NCBI GenBank assembly: GCA_030653935.1
Contig: JAURYL010000120.1
Location: forward strand, 1 to 39,508
Length of the DNA: 39,508 nucleotides
DNA from: Pseudomonadota bacterium
GTDB taxonomy: Bacteria > Pseudomonadota > Gammaproteobacteria > Burkholderiales > Thiobacillaceae
Direction of reading: 5' to 3'
This document shows, piece after piece, positions 1-10,400 of the stretch; the first letter of the stretch is position 1, and each line of letters opens with the position of its first letter. Position numbers and translations under genes: made by a program. The notes beneath the pieces are model-generated. The model saw only the letters and a program-made list of their open reading frames with translations, searched no databases and was not told the DNA's origin.

Positions 1-52
1 TCCGCTTGCGGCGCGAAAACGAGCGCGCGTGGAATTTCGCGCCGCAAGCGGA
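1..52. repeat. Perfect 18-bp inverted repeat
   Basis: Bases 1-18 and 35-52 are exact reverse complements, separated by a 16-base loop. It lies just past the 3' end of the hemerythrin-like gene, so it could end that transcript, but there is no T-run and it looks more like one of the dispersed palindromic repeats of this genome. Confidence 0.7.
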
Positions 53-77
53 CGCTCCTACGGGACGTGTTTCACGT

Positions 78-503
78 TTAAAACTTCGCCAGTAGAGCAT
101 CCGCCTGTCCCGCCAGCGCCTGGTCCGCCATTGGGTAGAGGATGTTTTCCTCTTTCAGATTGTGTTGGCGCATCAGCATGAGCAGGGTTTCCGACAAGCC
201 GAGATAGCCGTTGCCATCCTTGCGCGCCAGAGCGTCGCGCATGGCGACGAAAACCTCGTTCATCTGCCGATGTTCATCGCGCATCACCTGGGTAGGGCCG
301 CCGCGCATGCCGGTCTGCGCCTCGAATGCCGGGAATACCACCTCCTCCTCATGCGCGAAGTGTCGCTGCGTGCTTTCGACGAAATGCTGGAAAGCGGCAT
401 CGGCGAGCGTCCAGTCGCCGGCGGCGGCTTGGTTTTCCGCCTCCGCGTAAAGCTCGTCGCATTGGTTGTGTTCGTTGGTGAGAAAGGAGGAAAGCGTGGT
501 CAT
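78..503 (-). CDS. Hemerythrin-like HHE-domain protein
   Basis: A 141-residue all-helical protein of the hemerythrin/HHE cation-binding family, expected to bind a di-iron centre with histidines and carboxylates and so to bind or sense oxygen, nitric oxide or iron in the cytoplasm. Candidate ligands are H12, H48, H51, the acidic run after H51, H78, H114 and E118/E119, spaced as in a four-helix bundle. The reading frame stays open upstream towards 755, but that extension is low-complexity and lies over radA on the other strand. The start is therefore placed at ATG 503, with ATG 512 as the alternative; neither has a strong ribosome binding site. It diverges from radA with about 110 bp between. 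The family is clear; the physiological role is not. Confidence 0.85.
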   Translation of the reverse strand: MTTLSSFLTNEHNQCDELYAEAENQAAAGDWTLADAAFQHFVESTQRHFAHEEEVVFPAFEAQTGMRGGPTQVMRDEHRQMNEVFVAMRDALARKDGNGYLGLSETLLMLMRQHNLKEENILYPMADQALAGQADALLAKF

Positions 504-613
504 GGTCTGCATCCGAATGAAAACGCGCCCATGCTGGCCTCGCCGGGAAGGCTGTTCCTTGACCTTAGGCAAGGAAGTTGCAGCCGTTTCGCGCGCCGGG
601 GTATAAGCCAGGC

Positions 614-1978
614 ATGGCAAAACCCACGACAACCTACGTCTGCGCCCAGTGCGGCGGCCAGACCAGCAAATGGCAGGGGCAGTGTCCACACTGTCTGGCC
701 TGGAACACCCTCGCCGAATCCATTCGGGAAACCAAGCCCAGCCGTTTCCAGGCACTCGCCGCCACTGGCCAGGTGGTGCGCCTGTCCGCCGTGCAGGCGG
801 TGGATACGCCGCGTCTGGCGACCGGCCTGGCGGAATTCGACCGCGTCCTCGGCGGCGGCCTGGTCGGTGGCGGCGTGGTGCTGATCGGTGGCGACCCCGG
901 TATCGGCAAATCCACCCTGCTGTTGCAGGCGCTGGCGGAACTCAGTACACGGGTAAAAACCTTGTATGTCAGCGGCGAAGAATCCGCGTCCCAGATCGCC
1001 ATGCGCGCCCGCCGCCTGGGGCTCAACGCCGACATTCCCCTGCTCACGGAAATTCGCCTGGAATCCATTTTCGCCACCCTGAAGGCCGAACAGCCACAGA
1101 TCGCGGTGATCGACTCGATCCAGACCGTCTACACCGAACAACTGCAATCGGCGCCGGGAAGCGTCGCCCAGGTGCGCGAATGCGCCCAGGAACTCACCCG
1201 CCACGCCAAGCAGGCCGGCATCACCATCTTCCTGGTCGGCCACGTCACCAAGGAAGGCACCCTCGCCGGGCCGCGCGTGCTTGAGCACATCGTCGACACC
1301 GTGTTGTATTTCGAGGGCGATACCGGCTCCAGCTTCCGCCTCATCCGCGCCTTCAAGAACCGCTATGGCGCGGTCAACGAACTCGGCGTCTTCGCCATGA
1401 CCGACAAAGGGCTCAAGGGCGTCAACAACCCCTCCGCCCTGTTCCTCAGCCGTGAGCACACCCAGGACGGCCGTGAAGCGCCCGGCTCCTGCGTGGTGGT
1501 GGCGCTGGAAGGCACCCGTCCGCTCCTGGTGGAAATCCAGGCCCTGCTCGATGCCTCGCACAGCCCCAGCCCGCGCCGCCTCACGGTGGGCCTGGATGGC
1601 AACCGCCTGGCCATGCTGCTGGCGGTTTTGCATCGACACGGCGGCATTCCCTGCTACGACCAGGACGTCTTCGTCAACGCCGTCGGCGGCGTCAAGATCA
1701 GCGAACCAGCGGTAGACCTGGCGGTGGCGCTGGCCATGGTCTCCTCGCTACGCAACAAGCCGATTCCACACAAACTCGCGGTCTTCGGCGAAATCGGCCT
1801 CGCCGGCGAAATCCGTCCGGTCCAGCGTGGCCAGGAACGCCTGAAAGAAGCCGCCAAACTCGGCTTCACCCAGGCCCTGTGCCCGAAAGCCAACCTGCCC
1901 AAAGGCAAAATTGCGGGGATGGAAGTACGCGGCGTCGGCAGCCTCGCCGAGGCGCTGGAGTTTTTCCGGGGGTTGTAA
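614..1978 (+). CDS. radA: DNA repair protein RadA
   Basis: RadA (Sms) is a RecA-like, DnaB-type ATPase that promotes branch migration and processing of recombination intermediates. The 454-residue product has the family layout: an N-terminal four-cysteine zinc finger (C10, C13, C24, C27), a RecA-like ATPase core with Walker A GGDPGIGKST (lysine 99), the RadA signature KNRYG at about 248-252 (usually KNRFG), and a C-terminal Lon-protease-like domain. The frame is open from 578, but the conserved MAKPTTTYVC start falls at ATG 614. Length is normal for the family. It diverges from the hemerythrin-like gene; downstream there is a repeat-containing spacer. Confidence 0.97.
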   Translation: MAKPTTTYVCAQCGGQTSKWQGQCPHCLAWNTLAESIRETKPSRFQALAATGQVVRLSAVQAVDTPRLATGLAEFDRVLGGGLVGGGVVLIGGDPGIGKSTLLLQALAELSTRVKTLYVSGEESASQIAMRARRLGLNADIPLLTEIRLESIFATLKAEQPQIAVIDSIQTVYTEQLQSAPGSVAQVRECAQELTRHAKQAGITIFLVGHVTKEGTLAGPRVLEHIVDTVLYFEGDTGSSFRLIRAFKNRYGAVNELGVFAMTDKGLKGVNNPSALFLSREHTQDGREAPGSCVVVALEGTRPLLVEIQALLDASHSPSPRRLTVGLDGNRLAMLLAVLHRHGGIPCYDQDVFVNAVGGVKISEPAVDLAVALAMVSSLRNKPIPHKLAVFGEIGLAGEIRPVQRGQERLKEAAKLGFTQALCPKANLPKGKIAGMEVRGVGSLAEALEFFRGL

Positions 1979-2350
1979 CCTCGGCTTCCCCACAGCTGGG
2001 GGTCCGAAGCCGGCGCCTGTCGGACTGCTGAAAAGTCGGTTGCATACGGTCTTGGCCATCCATTTATTGGGCACCTCGAATAACGCTGATTCGTCGTTCC
2101 CGCGCATGCGGGAACCCAGTGGAATCAACACTCTGGATTCCCGCATTCGCGGGAATGAGTGCGCCCGTAAAGGCGCGATGACAGCGCGGTGGAAGTCCGT
2201 GCCGGGGGAAGCCAAGCCCTTTGGGCAGGAGCAATAGAGACCGGAGGCCCGCTGTCGATCGCTTCGCTCGCCTAAAGTTATACGTCCTGTGGCCGATAAG
2301 GCATGCATGCGCATCTTCATTTCATGCAAGTCTTTGATTCAGGATGATTC
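1979..2350. other. Intergenic spacer without a gene
   Basis: This 372-bp gap between radA and the HD-GYP gene contains the repeat pair at 2094-2159. I found no convincing gene, RNA or riboswitch in the remainder. The last dozen bases hold a modest Shine-Dalgarno (CAGGA) before ATG 2351. Confidence 0.6.
2094..2159. repeat. dRS3-like inverted repeat pair
   Basis: Two short hairpins with arms of the form TTCCCGC/GCGGGAA (2094-2116 and 2131-2159) are separated by a short spacer flanked by CCAG and CTGG. The second contains ATTCCC-N8-GGGAAT, the form of the neisserial dRS3 repeat. Related pairs lie at 10783-10852 and inside mfd at 16351-16432. Confidence 0.8.
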
Positions 2351-3622
2351 ATGCGGACCGATGTAGTCAAACACACGATCCTGGTCGTTGATGACGTTCC
2401 GGAGAACCTCACTGTTCTGGGTGAATTGCTTCAGCCCGGGTACCGCGTGCGCGTCGCCAATTCCGGTCGTCGCGCGCTTCAGGTGGCGGCGAGCGAGCCG
2501 CGTCCGGATCTGATTCTGCTCGATGTGATGATGCCGGAGATGGATGGTTACGTGGTCATCAACGAGTTGCGCTCCAACCCGGGCACCCGCGATATCCCGG
2601 TCATCTTCGTTACCGCGATGGATAGCGATCAGGACGAGGAACGTGGCTTGGCGCTGGGCGCGGTGGACTACATCGCGAAACCGATCCGGCCCGCCATCGT
2701 TCTGGCGCGGGTGCGCGCGCATCTGGAACTGAAGCAGGCGCGCGACTGGCTGAAAAACCAGAATGTCTGGCTGGAGAGTGAAATTGCCCGCCGCATGCGT
2801 GACAACCAGTTGATGCAGGATGTCAGCATCCGGGCGCTGGCCAGTCTGGCCGAGGCGCGCGATATGGAGACCGGACAGCACATCCGTCGCACCCAGGCTT
2901 ATATCGAGGTATTGATCGCACAGCTGCGGCCGCATCCGCGTTTTGCCGCATTTTTCACCGATTCCATGGCGCATATGGTGGCCAAGGCGGCGCCGCTGCA
3001 TGACATCGGCAAGGTGGGCATTCCGGATTGCATTTTGCTGAAACCCGGTCGCTTGACCGTGGAAGAGTTCGAGATCATGAAAACCCACAGCAGCATTGGC
3101 GGCAATGCCATCGATCTGGCGATGCGGGGTGAGCTCGATGATGCGGACTTCCAGCTCCTGCAACAGCATGCCCGTCAGGACCATCAGGCCGTATCGGGGG
3201 GTGAATTCGAAAGCGCGCCGCTGGCGTTTCTCGCGGTGGCCCGGGAAATCGCCCTGTGGCACCACGAAAAATGGGATGGCAGCGGCTACCCGGATGGGCT
3301 GGTCGGCGATGCCATTCCCATTCCGGCGCGTTTGATGGCGCTGGCGGATGTCTTCGATGCCGTCGCCAGCCGCCGTGTCTACAAGGAGCCCATGCCCTTC
3401 GAGGTCGCGGTGCGGCTCATTACGGAAGGGAGTGGCCGGCATTTCGACCCCGACGTGGTCACGGCATTTCTCCGTAATCAGGAGGTTTTTCGCGAGATTC
3501 TGGAGCGTTACGCCGACAACGACGAATCGCTGGAAATCAAGGCTGGCGCGCTGCGCTCGCGCGGTCTGGTCGAGTCGCCCGCGCCGTCCGGAGGGAGCCT
3601 CGGTATCCCTGAACGGCCATGA
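2351..3622 (+). CDS. Response regulator with HD-GYP c-di-GMP phosphodiesterase domain
   Basis: A 423-residue RpfG-type regulator. Residues about 8-125 form a receiver domain with the phosphoacceptor D58 in LLDVMMPEMDG. A linker helix leads to an HD-GYP domain with the metal-binding pair H217-D218 (HDIGKVGIPD) and an intact GYP triad at 312-314, so cyclic-di-GMP hydrolysis is expected. The stretch between the helix after KTHSS and the HHEKWDGSGYP motif is longer than I expect for RpfG homologues, by perhaps 20 residues. Its stop overlaps the start of the following hybrid kinase (ATGA at 3619-3622), so the two are translationally coupled and the kinase is the likely phosphodonor, directly or through the phosphorelay. 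The chemistry is well supported by motifs; the signal is unknown. Confidence 0.93.
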   Translation: MRTDVVKHTILVVDDVPENLTVLGELLQPGYRVRVANSGRRALQVAASEPRPDLILLDVMMPEMDGYVVINELRSNPGTRDIPVIFVTAMDSDQDEERGLALGAVDYIAKPIRPAIVLARVRAHLELKQARDWLKNQNVWLESEIARRMRDNQLMQDVSIRALASLAEARDMETGQHIRRTQAYIEVLIAQLRPHPRFAAFFTDSMAHMVAKAAPLHDIGKVGIPDCILLKPGRLTVEEFEIMKTHSSIGGNAIDLAMRGELDDADFQLLQQHARQDHQAVSGGEFESAPLAFLAVAREIALWHHEKWDGSGYPDGLVGDAIPIPARLMALADVFDAVASRRVYKEPMPFEVAVRLITEGSGRHFDPDVVTAFLRNQEVFREILERYADNDESLEIKAGALRSRGLVESPAPSGGSLGIPERP

Positions 3623-6600
3623 CTCAGCCTGGACAGCCCGATTTTGATCCGGGGCGATTTCTCGGTGAAATCGGTGTCGGCTACTGGGAATACGACATTG
3701 CCAGTGACCGCTTGCGCTATAGCGAACTGCTGCGGGACTGGGTGGGCGGGGATTTTCCCGCGCCGGAAGGCTCCCGACTGGCCGACTGGTTTGCCCGCAT
3801 CCACCCTGAGGATCGTGCCCGGGCCGAGGCCGCCGCGCGTCTGACCTTCGCCGAGGGAGCGCCTTTCAGTCTCGATCACCGTTTCGCCCGCGCCGACGGT
3901 AGCTGGGTCTGGCTGGCCGCGCGCGGCTATATCGCTGATCGCGACGCCTCAGGCCAGCCTCTGCGCCTGCTCGGGAGCAAGACCGATATCAGCGAACTGA
4001 AGACCGCGCAGGAGGCAGTGCTCCGGCGCGACCGCTACCAACGCGCTGTGCTCGACAACTTTCCCTTTCTCGTATGGCTGAAGGACAAGGAGAGCCGCTA
4101 TCTGGCGGTCAACCAACCATACGTCGATGCTTGTGGCCTGGCGTCGCCGGAGCAAATGGTGGGCAAGAGCGATCTCGATATCTGGCCGCGGGACCTGGCC
4201 GAGGCCTATCGCGCCGACGACCGTGAGGTCCTGACCAGCGGCCGCGGCAAGATGGTCGTGGAACCGCTCTCGGCCACGACCGGGAAAAGCTGGATCGAGA
4301 CCTACAAATCGCCGGTGATGCTGGATGGCGAGGTGATCGGTACCGTCGGTTACGCGCACGACATCAGTGAGCGCATGAGGGTCGAGGCCTTGCTTGAGGA
4401 AAGCGAGGAGCGCTACCGCATCCTCGCCGACAATTCGCCGGAATGGCAGTACTGGGTGGGGCCGAGCGCCACCTATCTCTATGTCTCGCCCGGCTGTGAG
4501 GCGATCAGCGGTTATCCCCCACAGGCCTTTCTCGCGGATGCCGGCCTGATGCTCGCGCTCGTGCATCCACAAGATCGTGGCGTATGGCAAGCGCACTGGC
4601 GCGAGATCAGCGCGGGCCTGCACAGCCAGTCGCACGCCCATGTGGAACTCCGCATCGTCTCCCGTTCCGGCGAGGTGCGCTGGATCGAGCACCAGTGCCA
4701 GGCAGTCACCGGCCACAAGGAAAACGACGGCGGCTGGCGCGGGGTGAATCGCGACATCACGGAGCGCAAACAGGCGGAGGAGGCGGTACGCGAGAGCCGC
4801 GAACTGCTGCGTACCGTGATCGATGAGAGTCCCAACATCATCCTGATGAAGGACTGGGATGGCCGTTTTCTCATGGCCAATCTCGCCCTGGCCAAGCTTT
4901 ACGGTACCCGGCCGGATGCGCTGGTGGGCAAGAGCGACGCGGATTTCAACCCCAACCGCGAGCAGGTCGAGTTCTTCCAGGAGAACATCCGGAACATCCT
5001 GCGCGAGGGCGAGACACGCATCGTGCTGGAAGCCTCGACCGATGCCACGACCGGGGAAACCCATTATTTCCAGTCGATCAAGAAGCCGTTGCGCGGCCCG
5101 GATGGCGAGCCGCGCATCCTGGTTATCGCCCACGACATTACCGAGACGCATCAGGCCAAGGCGCGCGCCGAGGCGAGCGAGCAAAGGCTGAACTACGCCC
5201 TCGACGCCACCGGCGAGGGCATATGGGACTGGAACGTGAGCAGCGGCCAGGTGCGGCACAACGCGCAATGGTTGCGCGGCATGGGCTTGCCGGTGACCTG
5301 CCTGGAACACCCGCTCGAGCTTTTTACCGATCACGTGCACCCGGATGACCGCGACGCGGTATGGGCGCGTATCCGTGCCTGCATGGAGGGGGAGGGCGAC
5401 TACGTTTCCGAGCATCGCATGTGTCATGTCGATGGCTCCGTGTTCTGGGTGCTCGACCGGGGGCGCGTGGTGGAGCGGGACGCCGAGGGCGGCGCCCTGC
5501 GCATGGTCGGCAGCTACAGCGACATCACCGAGCGCAAGGCGGCGCAGCGCGAACTGGAGCAGCACCGCGCGCATCTGGAAGCGCTGGTGGCGCACCGCAC
5601 CAGCGAACTGGTGGCCGCGCGTGAACGGGCGGAATCCGCCAGCCGCGCCAAGTCCACCTTCCTGACCAATATGAGCCACGAGATCCGCACCCCGATGAAC
5701 GCGATCATCGGTCTCACCCATTTGCTGCGCGGCTCCGCGACCCTGCCCAAGCAGGTCGAGCAACTGGACAAGGTGGCCGAGGCGGCGCGACATCTGCTCG
5801 GCATCATCAACGACATTCTCGACATCTCGAAGATCGAAGCCGGCAAGCTGGAAATCGAGGTCGCCGATTTCCAGCTCGACCAGGTCATTGCCCATACCTT
5901 CGATCTGATCCAGGGCAAGGCCATGGCCAAAGGGCTGACACTCAGGCGCGAGATTGATCCGGCGCTACCGCGCGTGCTGCGCGGTGACGCCCTGCGTCTC
6001 GGCCAGATCTTGCTCAATTTTTCCGGCAACGCGATCAAGTTCACTGAGCGGGGAGGCGTCCGCATCGCGGCGACGCTGGTGGGCCGTGACGGCGACCGTT
6101 TGCGGGTGCGCTTCGAGGTCGGTGACAGCGGCATCGGCATGCGCGCGGATCAGGTTGAGCGCCTGTTCCAGGCCTTCGAGCAGGCGGATAGTTCGACCAC
6201 CCGGAAATACGGTGGCACCGGCCTCGGCCTGGCGATCAGCAAGCGTCTGATCCTGTTGATGGGCGGTGACCGGGAAGGTGATATCGGCGTCGAAAGCCGG
6301 CCAGGGGAGGGCAGCCGCTTCTGGTTCGAGATTCCGTTGCTTTCCAGCAAGGCACGGGCCGAGACGGCGCCGCCGCAAGCCATCGACCCGCGCGATGCTC
6401 TGGCGCGCAGGCGGGGAGCCCGCATCCTGCTGGCGGAAGACAATCTTGTGAACCAGGAGGTGGCGCGAGAGCTGCTTGCCGAGGTGGGCATGCGCGTCGA
6501 TGTGGTGGCCAATGGCGCCGAGGCGTTGCGCCTGCTCGAACAGACCGCTTACGACCTGGTGCTGATGGACGTGCAGATGCCGGTCATGGACGGGTGCGCG

Positions 6601-7428
6601 GCGACTCGCGCCATCCGTGCCCTGCCTGGCCGTGAACGCCTGCCCATTCTGGCGTTGACCGCCAACGCCTTCTCTGATGATCGCGCGCGCTGCCTGGCCG
6701 CCGGCATGAACGCGCACATCGCCAAGCCGGTTGATCCAGAAGCACTCCATGCCGCCCTGGTCACATGGCTGCCGGAAACCTGCGATAGCGGCGTCGGCGC
6801 GCCGGCGGCCGACCCGCGAGCGGCCATCCTCGCCATTCTCGGCCTCGACAGCGAGGCCGGATTGCGCAGTGTGCGGGGCAAATGGGCCAGCTACGAACGC
6901 CTGCTGCGCCTCTATGTGGAGAACCACCGGCAAGACCTGGCCAAGCTTCGCCTGCACCTCGCGGCCGGTGAAGTGGAGGCGGCGCGGTTGATTGCGCACT
7001 CGCTCAAGGGGGTCGCCGGCAGCCTCGGCGCCCTGTCCGTGCAAGCCCAGGCGGCGGAACTGGAAGCCCTGCTGCGCGGCGACGGTGACCAGGACCAGAT
7101 CGAACACCTGTCGGCGCGCCTGGAAAGCGAAATGGCCAAACTGGTCGGCGCCCTGGACGCGGCACTGAATCTCGCGCGGCCAGACGATGCGCGACCCGGG
7201 GCGGCGAGCGTGGCCATCTCCGACGAGGCCATCGCCCACCTGGAACGCCTGCTGAGTGAGGATGACCTGGGTGCCGGCGATGCCCTGCGCGTGGCTCTGC
7301 CCACCCTGGCCGTGCGCCTGCCGGCGCCGACGCTCGCCCGTCTGTCCCGACAAATCGATGCCTACGACTTTCAGGCCGCGTTGCAAACCCTGCGGATGGT
7401 GGCCTCAGCGCGCGAGGCAGCGGAATGA
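3619..7428 (+). CDS. Five-PAS hybrid sensor histidine kinase (HisKA-HATPase-REC-HPt)
   Basis: A 1269-residue soluble-looking hybrid kinase; no transmembrane segment is obvious. Five PAS units start near residues 10, 143, 263, 392 and 520. The HisKA domain follows with phospho-acceptor H687 in [12 protein letters not shown], then a HATPase_c domain with N, G1 and G2 boxes (about 788-900), a receiver domain with D984 ([11 protein letters not shown]) and an HPt domain with H1127 (AHSLKG). This gives a complete H-D-H relay in one chain. A roughly 70-residue tail after the HPt closely resembles the tail of the next kinase. The gene overlaps both neighbours by four bases (ATGA at 3619 and 7425), so all three are expected to be made together, with the HD-GYP regulator as likely final output. 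Confidence 0.94.
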   Translation: MTQPGQPDFDPGRFLGEIGVGYWEYDIASDRLRYSELLRDWVGGDFPAPEGSRLADWFARIHPEDRARAEAAARLTFAEGAPFSLDHRFARADGSWVWLAARGYIADRDASGQPLRLLGSKTDISELKTAQEAVLRRDRYQRAVLDNFPFLVWLKDKESRYLAVNQPYVDACGLASPEQMVGKSDLDIWPRDLAEAYRADDREVLTSGRGKMVVEPLSATTGKSWIETYKSPVMLDGEVIGTVGYAHDISERMRVEALLEESEERYRILADNSPEWQYWVGPSATYLYVSPGCEAISGYPPQAFLADAGLMLALVHPQDRGVWQAHWREISAGLHSQSHAHVELRIVSRSGEVRWIEHQCQAVTGHKENDGGWRGVNRDITERKQAEEAVRESRELLRTVIDESPNIILMKDWDGRFLMANLALAKLYGTRPDALVGKSDADFNPNREQVEFFQENIRNILREGETRIVLEASTDATTGETHYFQSIKKPLRGPDGEPRILVIAHDITETHQAKARAEASEQRLNYALDATGEGIWDWNVSSGQVRHNAQWLRGMGLPVTCLEHPLELFTDHVHPDDRDAVWARIRACMEGEGDYVSEHRMCHVDGSVFWVLDRGRVVERDAEGGALRMVGSYSDITERKAAQRELEQHRAHLEALVAHRTSELVAARERAESASRAKSTFLTNMSHEIRTPMNAIIGLTHLLRGSATLPKQVEQLDKVAEAARHLLGIINDILDISKIEAGKLEIEVADFQLDQVIAHTFDLIQGKAMAKGLTLRREIDPALPRVLRGDALRLGQILLNFSGNAIKFTERGGVRIAATLVGRDGDRLRVRFEVGDSGIGMRADQVERLFQAFEQADSSTTRKYGGTGLGLAISKRLILLMGGDREGDIGVESRPGEGSRFWFEIPLLSSKARAETAPPQAIDPRDALARRRGARILLAEDNLVNQEVARELLAEVGMRVDVVANGAEALRLLEQTAYDLVLMDVQMPVMDGCAATRAIRALPGRERLPILALTANAFSDDRARCLAAGMNAHIAKPVDPEALHAALVTWLPETCDSGVGAPAADPRAAILAILGLDSEAGLRSVRGKWASYERLLRLYVENHRQDLAKLRLHLAAGEVEAARLIAHSLKGVAGSLGALSVQAQAAELEALLRGDGDQDQIEHLSARLESEMAKLVGALDAALNLARPDDARPGAASVAISDEAIAHLERLLSEDDLGAGDALRVALPTLAVRLPAPTLARLSRQIDAYDFQAALQTLRMVASAREAAE

Positions 7429-10400
7429 CCTTTATTTCGTCATTACCGTTCTTGCGTTCCGGGATTCGCGTGGCGCGCCATGTCTGGCGCTGCCTGCTCA
7501 TCCTGTTCCTGCTCACGCCCTTGGCTGTCGTCGCGGAACCCACGCAACAGCAAGTGCGCCTGGGCGTGTTGTCGTTCCGTTCACTGGAGCACACCGCCGC
7601 GCAGTGGCAGCCGCTGGCCGAGTATCTGAGCCGGCGCATACCCGGCTACCGCTTCCAGGTCGTACCCCTGTTCTATCCCGATCTCGATCAGGCGGTGGCG
7701 CGTCAGGAACTGGATCTGGTTCTGACCAATCCCGAGCATTACGTGCTGTTGCGCTCTCGTCACGGCCTCGCCGCGCAGGCGACCCTGATGTCGATGGCGG
7801 GGGATTTTCCCGCCAGCCAGTTCGGCGGCGTCATCCTGGCGCGGGCGGACAGGCCGGATCTGAAAACATTCGCGGATCTCAGGGGCAAGCGCGTCGCATC
7901 GCCCAGCGAGCAATCCCTTGGCGGCTATCTGGTGCAGCGTTGGGCGCTGTACCAGGCCGGGATCGACATCACCCGCGATTTTCGCGAGCTGCGATTCACC
8001 GGCATGCCGCATGACAAAGTGGTGTTCGATGTGCTCGCCGGCCACGCCGATGCCGGTTTCGTGCGTACCGGCGTGATCGAGTCGCTGATCGCGGAAGGCA
8101 AGGTCAAGCCCGGGCTGTTGCGGGTGATACGACAAGAAGCGACGCCTGCCTTCCCGCAACTGCTTTCCACCGACCTTTACCCAGAATGGCCTTTTTCAGC
8201 AGCATCCGGGGTGCCGGGGTGGTTCACCAAGCAGGTGGTGCAGGCGCTGTTCGAACTGGAAGCGAACAGCGAGCCCGCCAGGGTGGGCAAGTTCTTCGGC
8301 TTCGCGCCCGTCGGCGATTACAGCCGCATCGAGGCCATCATGATCAAGCTGCGGGTGCATCCGGACCACCAGTTTTCGCTGAGGCAGGTACTGGAACGCT
8401 ATTCGCACTGGCTGGTATCCGGCCTGGTGGTGCTGCTGGTGGCGGCCATCGCCCTGTTCGTCATGCGCCGCATCAATCGTCGTTTGCGCGCGGCATTGGC
8501 CGAGGCCGAACGACTCAGCTTGCGCGACACCCTGCTGGAGAGCCTGGGCGAGAGCGTGATCGGCATCGACGCTCAGGGCAGAGTCAGCTTCATCAACGCC
8601 GCCGCCCTGGCCAATCTGGGCTTCAGTCGCGATGAGACGCTTGGCCGCGACCTGCATGCCATCACCCACCATCACCATCGCGATGGCAGCCACTATCCCC
8701 GCGAGGAGTGCCCCATTTTCAATGCCCTGCAAAGCGGCCACCCCTATTCCGGCGAGGAGTGGTATTGCCGCAAGAACGGCGATGGCTTTCCGGTGAACCT
8801 CAATGCCCGGCCCATCATCGATGCCAACGGCCGGATTCAGGGCGCGGTGACCGCTTTCCAGGACATCACCCTGGAGAAACGCAATCTCGACGAGTTGGCG
8901 CGCCACCGTCACCACCTGGAAGACCTGGTGGAGCGGCGCACGGCGGAGCTGGCCAACGCCATGACCGCCGCCGAGTCGGCGAACCATGCAAAGAGCCTGT
9001 TCCTGGCGAACATGAGCCATGAGATCCGCACACCGATGAACGCCATCGTCGGCCTGACCTATCTCTTGCGGCGCGACGCGCGCGACCCCGCTCAGCAAGC
9101 GCGCCTGACCAAGGTCGCGGAAGCGGCCGGGCACTTGCTGGGGATCATCAACGACATCCTTGATTTCTCGAAAATTGAAGCCGGCAAGCTCACCCTGGAG
9201 CGCACCGATTTCAGCCTGGAACGGCTGCTGAATGGTGTTTCCAGCCTGGTCGAGGAAAAGCTCCGGGAAAAGAGCCTGGCCTTTAGCCGGGAGATCGATC
9301 CGGCGCTCGACGGGATGTTGCGCGGTGACCCGACACGGCTATCCCAGATACTGCTCAACTATCTCTCCAACGCGGTCAAATTTACCGACCACGGCCAGAT
9401 CACCTTGCGCGCGCGGCTTCTTGAAGAGACGGAAGACGGCTTGCGGCTGCGTTTCGAGGTGGAGGACAGCGGCATCGGCATTCCCGCCGAGCGCCTGCCG
9501 CAACTGTTCCAATCCTTCGAACAGGCCGATAGTTCCACCACCCGAAAATACGGCGGCACCGGCCTGGGCCTGGCGATCAGCCATCGCCTCGCCGAGTTGA
9601 TGGGGGGCGATGCCGGCGCCGAGAGCCAGCCGGGCCAGGGCAGCACTTTCTGGTTCACCGCGCGCGTCGGGCGCGGTGAAGCCTTGGCCAGTACCTTGAA
9701 TGCTCCCCACGAAGCGCCCGCTGGCGACCTGCTCGCAAAACTGCGTGGGCGCCTGGTGCTGCTGGTGGAGGACAACCCGATCAATCAGGAGGTCGCGCTC
9801 GACCTCCTGCGCGAGGTTGGCATTGAAGCCGACCTCGCGCGGGACGGCCTGGTGGCGCTGGAGAAGGCGCGTGCTCGGCCATACGAACTCATCCTGATGG
9901 ATGTGCAGATGCCGAACATGGACGGCCTCGCCGCCACGGCCGCCATCCGTCAATTGCCGGCGCACGCGGTTACCCCGATCCTGGCGATGACCGCCAGCGT
10001 CTTCGCCGAGGATTACGATCAATGCCTGGAAGCCGGCATGAATGATCTGGTGCCGAAGCCGGTGGACCCCGACACCCTGTTTGGCGCGCTCGCCAGATGG
10101 CTGCCGCCGCGACAACAAGCGGAGCCGATTCCGCCAGTGGTTCGCGCCGCCGAGGCGGACACGAGTGCCCGCGCCGCCCTCGCCGGCATCGACGGCCTGG
10201 ATCTGACGGCCGGACTGATCAGCGTCCGGGGCAAGCTGTCCAGCTATACCCGCCTGCTGCGTAAATTCGCCGAAGATCATCGGGACGACATGCAGAAACT
10301 GCGTGAGCAATATCAGTCAGGTGACCTGGAAACCGCGCGGCGTACCGCGCACACGCTCAAGGGGCTCGCCGCAACCCTGGGCGCGCTGTCGGTCCAGGCT

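Noticed and set aside
578-613. Upstream TTG start for RadA
   Set aside because: The extra twelve residues are not part of RadA, whose conserved start is MAKPTTTYVC at 614.
2161-2350. Possible cyclic-di-GMP riboswitch before the HD-GYP gene
   Set aside because: I could not find the conserved GEMM-I or GEMM-II core or a matching helix arrangement; the leader looks unstructured.
3949-5895. Long minus-strand open frame opposite the first hybrid kinase
   Set aside because: It is antisense to clearly conserved PAS and HisKA coding sequence, lacks a ribosome binding site and has the His/Arg/Gly/Ala-rich composition of a high-GC shadow frame.
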